Assembly (NCBI RefSeq): GCF_004795255.1
Contig: NZ_SSBQ01000002.1
Span: 3,750,001-3,814,000, forward strand
DNA from: Streptomyces sp. RKND-216
GTDB lineage: Bacteria > Actinomycetota > Actinomycetes > Streptomycetales > Streptomycetaceae
DNA: 64,000 nt
Reading direction: 5' to 3'
Made by a program: the position numbers and the translations under genes. The number at the start of each line of letters is the position of its first letter. Position 1 is the stretch's first letter. The notes under the pieces are model-generated. The model was not told the origin of the DNA. It worked only from the letters and a program-made list of their open reading frames with translations, and searched no databases. Below, piece by piece: positions 22,839 to 30,594 of this stretch.

Positions 22839-23153
22839 GGGTTCTCCCCCGATCCGTGATGGGTGCTGCACGAGATGACTACTCGCCAGTAGCTCAGGTT
22901 CTAGCGGCGTCCCGTCGTCGGCCGCAACGCGCGGCGGGCCCGCGTCGTCGCGGAGTGTGATGCACCTATCCGGGTGAGCGGCTGTCGGGCGCTGACGCGC
23001 GAGGGTCCCGCTCGTGCGCTGCACAGCTCCGATACCGGGCCCACCCGTCCCGGCCGCCGGGCGGACCGGTCGTACCGGCGGCGGGCGCAGGAGTGAACGG
23101 CGGACCGTATGCTGACGGGGCAGTCGGAACGGCGATACACGAAAGCGGCAGCC
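22839..23153. other. Divergent intergenic region with no gene seen
   Basis: About 315 bp between the Rv3235-family gene (minus) and the DUF6912 gene (plus). It should contain both promoters. A TATGCT hexamer near 23108 is a possible -10 for the plus-strand gene. No other structure stood out. Confidence 0.5.
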
Positions 23154-23690
23154 ATGCGCGTCTACGTCCCCCTGACCCTTCCCGCTCTCGCCGCCGCGCA
23201 CCGCTCCGGCGCACTGGGTCCGGAAGCCTTCGACGCCTACGCCGTGACACCGGGGCTGCGCGAGTGGTACGTCTCCGACGACCTGGAGGAGCTGGAGTAC
23301 GCCGCCCTCAACCGGGCCGCGCAGGCGTCGTTGCGCCTGCTGGCCTGCGACCCCGAGGCACCCCGGGTGCGTGTGGTGGTCGCGGTCGACGTCGCCGACG
23401 GCGCCGCGACCGCCGACCCCGACCGCAGTCCCGACCCCTCCGCGCTCGGCGAGGTCCGCGTCGCCGGGCCCGTGTCCCTCACCGATGCGGCGGCGGTGCA
23501 CGTGGACGCCGAGGACGCCCGTGAGGACGTGTCCGCCGCGGCCGAGGCCCTCGGTGCGGCCGACAAGGGTGACGACGACGCCCGCTTCGTCGTGGACGGC
23601 GCCGAGGACCACGAACTGCTGTGGTTCGCCACCCAGGAGATCGACACTCTGCTGGGCCGAGCGTCCGGTGGTCCAGCGTCCGAGAGCTGA
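23154..23690 (+). CDS. DUF6912 family protein
   Basis: A 178-residue protein starting MRVYVPLTLPALAAAHRSG, the characteristic opening of the actinobacterial DUF6912 family. It has conserved EWYVSDDLEELEYAALNRAA and a C-terminal ELLWFATQEIDTLL box. No signal peptide or membrane segment. Function unknown. The ATG at 23154 is chosen because the family begins there; an earlier in-frame start at 23109 adds 15 unconserved residues. It precedes the HAD gene by 82 bp and may be co-transcribed with it. Confidence 0.86.
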   Translation: MRVYVPLTLPALAAAHRSGALGPEAFDAYAVTPGLREWYVSDDLEELEYAALNRAAQASLRLLACDPEAPRVRVVVAVDVADGAATADPDRSPDPSALGEVRVAGPVSLTDAAAVHVDAEDAREDVSAAAEALGAADKGDDDARFVVDGAEDHELLWFATQEIDTLLGRASGGPASES

Positions 23691-23772
23691 GCGTGCACAG
23701 GCCCGGAGGGGCCCGGGAGTGCGCCGGAATTCCGTTACCGCGCTGTCGGACCCGGCGCGTACGGTGCTGCAC

Positions 23773-24462
23773 ATGGCATCTCCGCAGCACGCAGGCACCA
23801 CCCACATCGTCTGGGACTGGAACGGGACGCTCCTCCACGACATCCACGCCGTCCTCGACGCGACGAACGCCGCGTTCGCGGAGACCGGTATGCCATCGAT
23901 CACCCTGGAGCGCTACCGCGACCTGTACTGCGTTCCCGTCCCCCGTTTCTACGAACGGCTGATGGGGCGGCTGCCCACGGACGAGGAGTGGGCGGCCATG
24001 GATGCGATGTTCCACCGGCACTACTGGGAGCGCGCCGAGGGCCTGGGCCTCACCGAAGGCGCGGCGGAGCTGCTGGCCGCCCGGCAGGCCGCCGGGCACA
24101 CGCAGTCGCTGTGCTCGCTCGCGCCGCACGACATGCTGCTGCCCCTGATCCGCACGCACGGCATCGACGCCCATTTCCTGCGGGTGGACGGCTCCACCGG
24201 TGACAACGCCGGCGGCAAGGCCGCCCAGATGGCGCGCCACCTGGCGGCGCTGGAGGGCGTCGGTTCCGACCGGACGGTGGTCATCGGCGACGCGGTGGAC
24301 GATGCGGTGGCGGCCGCGCACGTCGGGGCGAGGGCCGTGCTGTACACCGGCGGTTCGCACAGCCGCGCCAGTCTGGAGGAGGCGGGCGTGCCCGTCGTCG
24401 ACACCCTCGCCGAAGCGGTCGAGGCCGCGGACCGTATCGCCTCCGGCGTCCGCCACGTCTGA
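23773..24462 (+). CDS. HAD-superfamily hydrolase-like protein with DWN motif
   Basis: A 229-residue haloacid-dehalogenase-like protein. Motif I is VWDWNGTLL, with nucleophile Asp15. Motif II is probably SLCSLAPHD, Lys of motif III is in GGKAAQMARHL, and motif IV is VVIGDAVDDAVAAAHVGAR with the Mg-binding Asp pair. A helical cap lies between motifs I and II, as in phosphoglycolate-phosphatase-like members. The usual second Asp of DxDGT is replaced by Asn17, which is uncommon for a phosphatase. Substrate unknown. Start is the ATG immediately before the conserved core. Confidence 0.85.
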   Translation: MASPQHAGTTHIVWDWNGTLLHDIHAVLDATNAAFAETGMPSITLERYRDLYCVPVPRFYERLMGRLPTDEEWAAMDAMFHRHYWERAEGLGLTEGAAELLAARQAAGHTQSLCSLAPHDMLLPLIRTHGIDAHFLRVDGSTGDNAGGKAAQMARHLAALEGVGSDRTVVIGDAVDDAVAAAHVGARAVLYTGGSHSRASLEEAGVPVVDTLAEAVEAADRIASGVRHV

Positions 24463-24540
24463 CTGTGAGGAGTGTGGTGGCTTCTCCGACGGGTCTGACT
24501 CACCGTCTGACCGACGCCTCGCGGTTGTCTTTCAACCGCC

Positions 24541-24825
24541 CAGGCCGCACCGGAGCTGCTGGCTCTGCAGGGCGTCGGCGCGGACGTGGCCGGTCAGCTT
24601 CTGGCCACGGCTGCGGACAATCCCGACCGGTTGCACTCGGAAGCCGCCTTCGCACATCTGTGTGGCGTCGCCCCGATAGGTCACGCCGGCCGGAGGAAGC
24701 CCCGCTTCGGGTGGTGGTGTGTCTACCTCGAGCGCCGCACCGCCACCGTCCCAACCGTGGTGGTGACCGCGCCGCCCGCCACGTGGTCCAGGGACCGCGT
24801 CAGGACGCGGTGGAGGCCTCATCGC
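24541..24825 (+). pseudogene. IS110-family transposase C-terminal remnant, frameshifted
   Basis: One frame (24541-24678) reads APELLALQGVGADVAGQLL ... LHSEAAFAHLCGVAPI, the typical start of the Transposase_20 (IS116/IS110/IS902) domain including the LxxxxGVG helix-hairpin-helix. The match continues in another frame at 24735-24800 with HRHRPNRGGDRAARH, matching the RHRLNRGGDRQAN block of the same domain. The sequence between is disrupted. The N-terminal DEDD catalytic domain and the element ends are missing, so this is a dead relic. Identification rests on recognising the family pattern. Confidence 0.78.
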
Positions 24826-25329
24826 AGCCGCTTGACATCCATAGGAGCATCGCCCCGCCCAGGGACCGGGTCCGCCCGCTCACCTCCGCAGCGGCGCGCA
24901 GCCACGTGCGGCGTCGCCCGGGCCGGGTGAAGCAGGGGCAGGGAGGGAACGGCCGCGGGCCCGCCGCGGACGGGTGACCGGGGCGTCGGAGGAGGTGCGC
25001 GCCGCGTCGCGGCTCCGCCGCGGGGACGCCGGGAAGGGCCGCGCGGTTTCGTCCATATCGGCAGGTTTCCCGGAGGGATTTTTGTACGCCGTACCAATCG
25101 GCCACCGCATCCGAGGGGGTACGTTGGTGCGCGTGACCAGCGCGATACACGCGGAGGGCGCCGACGCCCTCGCCCCGCGCCCCGGGGGACACCGCTCCGG
25201 GGCCGTCGCCGCTGGTCACCGCATCCGGCATGACGTCTCACTTCTGCGGACACCCCGTGCTGTGTGTGACGTCGTCGTGCCCACACCACACCGACGTCAC
25301 GCAACGGCGCGCGACAGGAGTCAGAGGAC
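24826..25329. other. Intergenic region upstream of the glutamate dehydrogenase gene
   Basis: About 500 bp with no convincing gene. It holds an AT-richer patch near 25076-25090 (GGGATTTTTGTACG) and, closer to the gene, three TGACGTC-type boxes described separately. The promoter of the large dehydrogenase gene must lie here. Confidence 0.6.
25231..25300. promoter_or_regulatory. TGACGTC boxes upstream of glutamate dehydrogenase
   Basis: TGACGTC occurs at 25231-25237. A perfect 9-bp inverted repeat follows (GTGACGTCG at 25266-25274, CGACGTCAC at 25292-25300, 17-nt spacer). The last arm ends 29 nt before the start codon. Three copies of the same heptamer core in 70 bp suggest an operator for a dimeric regulator; the regulator is not identified. 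Confidence 0.5.
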
Positions 25330-28300
25330 ATGCAGACCAAGCTGGACGAAGCCAAGGCCGAGCGGCTCGCCGAGGCGGTTCGAGTAGCCGAGCAGAGCCC
25401 GCTGGGAGGCCAGAAGACCAAGGGTCTCCAGCCGCACTCCCTCGGCGCGTATCTCCAGCGCTACTACCTGCACACCGCCCCGGAGGACCTGACCGACCGG
25501 GACCCGGTCGACATCCTCGGTGCGGCTCTCGCCCACCACACCCTGGCGCAGGACCGTCCGCAGGGCACGGCGAACGTACGGGTCTACACCCCCTCCGTGG
25601 ACGAGAACGGCTGGGCCTGCACGCACACGGTCGTCGAGGTGGTCACCGACGACATGCCCTTCCTCGTCGACTCCGTCACCAACGAGCTGTCCCGCGAGGG
25701 CCGCGGCATCCACGTCGTCGTGCACCCGCAGATGATCGTCCGCCGCGACGTCACGGGTGCGTTGCTGGAGGTGCTGGACGCGGGCCGCGACCCGTTCTCA
25801 CCCGCTGCGACCACGCATCGCCCGGAGGAGCTGCCGGACGACGCGGTGCATGAGTCGTGGATTCACGTCGAGATCGACCGTGAGACGGACCGCGAGGACC
25901 TCCAGGAGATCCGCGAGAGTCTGCTGAGCGTCCTGTCGGACGTCCGCGAGGCCGTCGAGGACTGGACGAAGATGCGCGACGCCGCCCTGCGCATCGCGGA
26001 CGAGCTGACGGACGAGGCGGCCCCGGACGACCTGCGCGAGGGCGAGCTGGAGGAGGCCCGCGAGCTGCTGCGCTGGCTGGCCGACGACCACTTCACCTTC
26101 CTCGGCTACCGCGAGTACGAGCTGGAGACCGAGGGCGACGGCGGTGACGGCGAGGGGACGCTGCTGCTGGCCGCCAAGGCGGGCACCGGCCTGGGCGTGC
26201 TCCGCTCCGACCCGCGGCACGTGGACGACGAGGGGCACCCGGTGTCGCCGTCGTTCAACCGGCTGCCGTCGGACGCCCGTGCCAGAGCGCTCGAGCACAA
26301 CCTGCTGATTCTCACCAAGGCCAACAGCCGTGCCACCGTGCACCGCCGCTCCTACCTCGACTACGTCGGCGTGAAGAAGTTCGACGCCGACGGGAACGTG
26401 GTGGGCGAGCGCCGCTTCCTTGGCCTGTTCAGCTCGGCGGCCTACACCGAGTCGGTGCGCCGCGTGCCGGTGATCCGCCGCAAGGTGGCCGAGGTGCTGT
26501 CGACGGCGGGCTTCACCCCGGACAGCCACGATGGCCGGGACCTGCTCCAGATCCTGGAGACGTACCCGCGCGACGAGCTGTTCCAGACGCCGGTCGAGGA
26601 GCTGCGCGCGATCGTCACCTCGGTGCTCTACCTCCAGGAGCGCCGCCGGCTGCGGCTCTACCTGCGCCAGGACGAGTACGGCCGGTACTACTCGGCGCTG
26701 GTGTACCTGCCGCGCGACCGCTACACCACGGCCGTGCGGCTGCGGCTGATCGACATCCTGACGGAGGAGCTGGGCGGCACCAGCGTCGACTTCACGGCGT
26801 GGAACACCGAGTCGATCCTCTCTCGGCTGCACTTCGTCATCCGGGTGAAGCCCGGCAGTGCGCTGACCGAGCTGACCGACGAGGAGACGGACCGCATCGA
26901 GACCCGGCTGGCCGAGGCCGCCCGGTCGTGGGCGGACGGCTTCACCGAGGCGCTGGTCTCCGAATGCGGCGAGGAACAGGCCGCCGAGCTGGCGCACCAG
27001 TACGCCAACGCCTTCCCGGAGGGCTACAAGGCCGACTTCCCGCCCCGCGCCGCGGTCGCGGACCTCCAGCACATCCAGAAGCTGCGCGGCGGCGGCGAGG
27101 AGCGTGGCTCGGACGTGGAGCGTCCGGACTTCGCGCTCAGTCTGTACGAGCCGGTGGGCGCCGCGATCGGCGAGCGCCGCTTCAAGATCTACCGCACCGG
27201 CGAGCCGGTGTCGCTGTCGGCGGTGCTGCCGGTGCTCCACGCGCTGGGCGTCGAGGTGGTCGACGAGCGGCCGTACGAGCTGAAGGCCTCCGACCGCAGC
27301 CGCGCGTGGATCTACGACTTCGGGCTGCGGATGCCCGTGTCGCAGATGAAGTCCTTCGGCGACGACGCCCGCGAGCGCTTCCAGGAGGCGTTCAGCGCGG
27401 TGTGGACGGGCCGTGCGGAGAACGACGGCTTCAACACGCTGGTGTTCACCGCGGGGCTGACCTGGCGACAGGCGATGGTGCTGCGCGCCTACGCGAAGTA
27501 CCTGCGGCAGGCCGGCGCGACCTTCAGCCAGGACTACATGGAGGACACCCTCCGGCACAACGTCCACACCACCCGGCTGCTGGTGAACCTGTTCGAGGCG
27601 CGGATGTCGCCGGAGCGGGCGCGGGCCGGGCACGAGCTGACCGACGCGATGCTGGAGGAGCTGGACGCCGCACTGGACGAGGTCGCCAGCCTGGACGAGG
27701 ACCGCATCCTGCGCTCGTTCCTCACCGTCATCAAGGCCACGCTGCGCACCAACTACTTCCAGCGCGACACCTACGGCGAGCCGCACGCGTATGTGTCGAT
27801 GAAGCTCGACCCGCAGCAGATCCCCGATCTTCCGGCGCCGCGTCCGGCGTACGAGATCTGGGTGTACTCGCCGCGCGTGGAGGGCGTGCACCTGCGGTTC
27901 GGCAAGGTCGCGCGCGGCGGTCTGCGCTGGTCCGACCGCCGGGAGGACTTCCGGACCGAGATCCTGGGCCTGGTGAAGGCGCAGGAGGTCAAGAACACCG
28001 TCATCGTGCCGGTGGGCGCCAAGGGCGGCTTCGTCGGCAAGCAGCTGCCCGACCCCGCGGTGGACCGGGACGCCTGGCAGGCGGAGGGCATCGCCTGCTA
28101 CCGGACCTTCATCTCCGGTCTGCTGGACATCACCGACAACCTGGTGGCTGGCGAGGTCGAGCCGCCGACGGACGTGGTGCGGCACGACGAGGACGACACC
28201 TACCTGGTCGTCGCGGCGGACAAGGGCACCGCGAAGTTCTCCGACATCGCCAACGAGGTGGCGACGGCGTACGGCTTCTGGCTGGGCGACGCGTTCGCCT

Positions 28301-30324
28301 CCGGCGGCAGCGCGGGCTACGACCACAAGGGCATGGGCATCACCGCCAAGGGCGCCTGGGAGTCGGTGAAGCGCCACTTCCGGGAGCTGGGCTACGACAC
28401 CCAGACGCAGGACTTCACCGTTGTCGGCATCGGCGACATGAGCGGCGACGTGTTCGGCAACGGCATGCTGCTGTCGGAGCACATCCGGCTGGTGGCCGCG
28501 TTCGACCACCGGCACATCTTCCTCGACCCGGACCCGGACGCCGCGACCTCGTACGCCGAGCGCAGGCGCGTCTTCGACCTGCCGCGTTCCTCGTGGGAGG
28601 ACTACGACACCTCACTGATCTCGGCGGGCGGCGGCGTCCACCCGCGCAGCGCCAAGTCGGTGCCGATCACCCCGCAGGTGCGCAAGGCGCTGGGTATCGA
28701 GTCCGGAGTCAGCAAGATGACGCCGGCCGACCTGATGCGGGCCATCCTGTCCGCCCCGGTCGACCTGCTGTGGAACGGCGGCATCGGCACGTACGTGAAG
28801 GCGTCCACCGAGTCGAACGCCGACGTCGGGGACAAGGCGAACGACGCCATCCGGGTGGACGGCCAGGACCTGCGGGTGAAGGTCGTCGGTGAGGGCGGCA
28901 ACCTGGGCCTGACCCAGCTCGGCCGCATCGAGTACGCGCACCACGGCGGCCGCATCAACACCGACGCGATCGACAACAGCGCGGGCGTGGACACCTCGGA
29001 CCACGAGGTGAACATCAAGATCCTGCTGAACGCGGTGGTCACGGCCGGCGACATGACCGTCAAGCAGCGCAACGCGCTGCTCGCCGAGATGGAGGACGAG
29101 GTCGGCGCGCTGGTGCTGCGCAACAACTACGCGCAGAACGCCGCCCTGGCCAACTCCCTGGAGCAGGCTTCCAGCCTGCTCCACGCCCACCAGCGGCACA
29201 TGCGACGGCTGACGAAGGAGGGCAAGCTCGACCGCCAGCTGGAGTTCCTGCCGGGCGACAAGCAGATCCGGGAGCGGCTGAACAGCGGCCTCGGGCTCAC
29301 CCAGCCCGAACTGGCTGTGATGCTCGCCTACACCAAGATCGTCGTCACCGAGGACCTGCTGGCCAGCGACCTGCCCGACGACGCGTATCTCCAGCAGCTC
29401 GCCCTGGCGTACTTCCCGAGGGCGCTGTGCGAGCGGTTCGAGCAGGAGATCCACGAGCACGCGCTGCGCCGCGAGATCATCACGACGCTGCTGGTCAACG
29501 ACGCGATCAACACCGGCGGCTCCTCGTTCGTGCACCGGCTGAAGGAGGAGACCGGGGCGTCCACGGAGGAGATCGTCCGGGCGCACACCGCGGCCCGCGC
29601 GGTCTTCGGCCTGGGCGCCATCTGGGACGAGGTCGAGTCGCTGGACAACAAGGTGTCGGCGGAGATCCAGACCCGCATCCGGCTGCACTCGCGGCGGCTG
29701 GTGGAGCGCGCCACGCGCTGGCTGCTCAACAACCGGCCGCAGCCCCTCCAGCTCACCGAGACGATCGAGCTGTTCGGCGAGCGGGTGGCCACCGTGTGGG
29801 CCGAGCTGCCCAAGCTGCTCCAGGGCGACGACCTGGAGTGGCACCGCAAGGTGCACGACGAGCTGGCCGGTGCGGGCGTGCCGGAGGACCTGGCGCGTAA
29901 GGTGGCTGGCTTCTCGGCGGCGTTCCCCGCGCTGGACGTCGTCGCGGTCGCCGAGCGCACCGGGAACAGCCTGCTGGACGTCGCCGAGGTGTACTACGAC
30001 CTGGCCGACCGGCTGGCCATCACCCAGCTCCAGGAGCGGGTCGGCGAGCTGCCGCGTTCCGACCGCTGGCAGTCCATGGCCCGCGCGGCGATCCGCGAGG
30101 ACCTGTACGCGGCCCACCAGCTGCTGACGGCGGATGTACTGGCGTCCACGGACGAGACGGCGGGCGCCGGGCAGCGCTTCACGGCCTGGGAGGAGAAGAA
30201 CTCCGCCATCCTGCACCGCGCCCGGGCGACGCTGGAGGAGATCCACGCCTCGGAGTCCTTCGACCTGGCGAACCTGTCGGTGGCCATGCGGACCATGCGC
30301 ACGCTGCTGCGCAGCAACCGCTGA
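25330..30324 (+). CDS. NAD-dependent glutamate dehydrogenase, large (180-kDa) type
   Basis: A 1664-residue enzyme that oxidatively deaminates glutamate to 2-oxoglutarate and ammonia using NAD. Size and order fit the GDH-180 class first described in Streptomyces: a long N-terminal region with ACT-like regulatory segments (VVTDDMPFLVDSVTNELSREG near 98-118; later LRLYLRQDEYGRYYSALVY), then a central catalytic domain with the substrate-binding block KVARGGLRWSDRREDFRTEI (about 859-878), the catalytic-Lys region VPVGAKGGFVGKQ, and a dinucleotide fold near GDMSGDVFGNGMLLSEH. A conserved C-terminal helical domain follows. The ATG has GGAG/GAGG upstream. It is a single-gene unit ended by a strong terminator. 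Confidence 0.96.
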   Translation: MQTKLDEAKAERLAEAVRVAEQSPLGGQKTKGLQPHSLGAYLQRYYLHTAPEDLTDRDPVDILGAALAHHTLAQDRPQGTANVRVYTPSVDENGWACTHTVVEVVTDDMPFLVDSVTNELSREGRGIHVVVHPQMIVRRDVTGALLEVLDAGRDPFSPAATTHRPEELPDDAVHESWIHVEIDRETDREDLQEIRESLLSVLSDVREAVEDWTKMRDAALRIADELTDEAAPDDLREGELEEARELLRWLADDHFTFLGYREYELETEGDGGDGEGTLLLAAKAGTGLGVLRSDPRHVDDEGHPVSPSFNRLPSDARARALEHNLLILTKANSRATVHRRSYLDYVGVKKFDADGNVVGERRFLGLFSSAAYTESVRRVPVIRRKVAEVLSTAGFTPDSHDGRDLLQILETYPRDELFQTPVEELRAIVTSVLYLQERRRLRLYLRQDEYGRYYSALVYLPRDRYTTAVRLRLIDILTEELGGTSVDFTAWNTESILSRLHFVIRVKPGSALTELTDEETDRIETRLAEAARSWADGFTEALVSECGEEQAAELAHQYANAFPEGYKADFPPRAAVADLQHIQKLRGGGEERGSDVERPDFALSLYEPVGAAIGERRFKIYRTGEPVSLSAVLPVLHALGVEVVDERPYELKASDRSRAWIYDFGLRMPVSQMKSFGDDARERFQEAFSAVWTGRAENDGFNTLVFTAGLTWRQAMVLRAYAKYLRQAGATFSQDYMEDTLRHNVHTTRLLVNLFEARMSPERARAGHELTDAMLEELDAALDEVASLDEDRILRSFLTVIKATLRTNYFQRDTYGEPHAYVSMKLDPQQIPDLPAPRPAYEIWVYSPRVEGVHLRFGKVARGGLRWSDRREDFRTEILGLVKAQEVKNTVIVPVGAKGGFVGKQLPDPAVDRDAWQAEGIACYRTFISGLLDITDNLVAGEVEPPTDVVRHDEDDTYLVVAADKGTAKFSDIANEVATAYGFWLGDAFASGGSAGYDHKGMGITAKGAWESVKRHFRELGYDTQTQDFTVVGIGDMSGDVFGNGMLLSEHIRLVAAFDHRHIFLDPDPDAATSYAERRRVFDLPRSSWEDYDTSLISAGGGVHPRSAKSVPITPQVRKALGIESGVSKMTPADLMRAILSAPVDLLWNGGIGTYVKASTESNADVGDKANDAIRVDGQDLRVKVVGEGGNLGLTQLGRIEYAHHGGRINTDAIDNSAGVDTSDHEVNIKILLNAVVTAGDMTVKQRNALLAEMEDEVGALVLRNNYAQNAALANSLEQASSLLHAHQRHMRRLTKEGKLDRQLEFLPGDKQIRERLNSGLGLTQPELAVMLAYTKIVVTEDLLASDLPDDAYLQQLALAYFPRALCERFEQEIHEHALRREIITTLLVNDAINTGGSSFVHRLKEETGASTEEIVRAHTAARAVFGLGAIWDEVESLDNKVSAEIQTRIRLHSRRLVERATRWLLNNRPQPLQLTETIELFGERVATVWAELPKLLQGDDLEWHRKVHDELAGAGVPEDLARKVAGFSAAFPALDVVAVAERTGNSLLDVAEVYYDLADRLAITQLQERVGELPRSDRWQSMARAAIREDLYAAHQLLTADVLASTDETAGAGQRFTAWEEKNSAILHRARATLEEIHASESFDLANLSVAMRTMRTLLRSNR

Positions 30325-30353
30325 CGGCCGCGTAGCGCACCCGAGCACCGGGC

Positions 30354-30388
30354 ACGGCCCGTCTCCCGTACTGCGGGAGGCGGGCCGT
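30354..30388 (+). terminator. Terminator after glutamate dehydrogenase
   Basis: A 15-bp stem (ACGGCCCGTCTCCCG / CGGGAGGCGGGCCGT, one G-T pair) with a 5-nt loop lies 30 nt after the stop. Confidence 0.88.
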
Positions 30389-30594
30389 CGCCGTTCTCGT
30401 CCGCGTCCCGGGGAGTATCCCCGTCCGCGTCTCCGTTCACATTCCCCCGAGTGCCCCACCGGAGTACGAAAGCGGGCATACTGTGCGACGATTTCTGGCA
30501 CGTGGTCGACGGAACCCATCCGCCGCCGCGCGCAGCAGCCGCCTCATCCGTCGCGTACGTGTTCGAACGAGTCGAGTCGGGGATTCGGGAGCTC

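Noticed and set aside
24465-24977. A plus-strand frame of 170 codons after the HAD-like gene as a real gene
   Set aside because: Only its middle resembles an IS110 transposase, and the match continues in another frame; it is a relic, not a gene.
25798-28515. A 905-codon minus-strand open frame opposite glutamate dehydrogenase
   Set aside because: Same antisense effect; the plus-strand protein has clear family motifs throughout.
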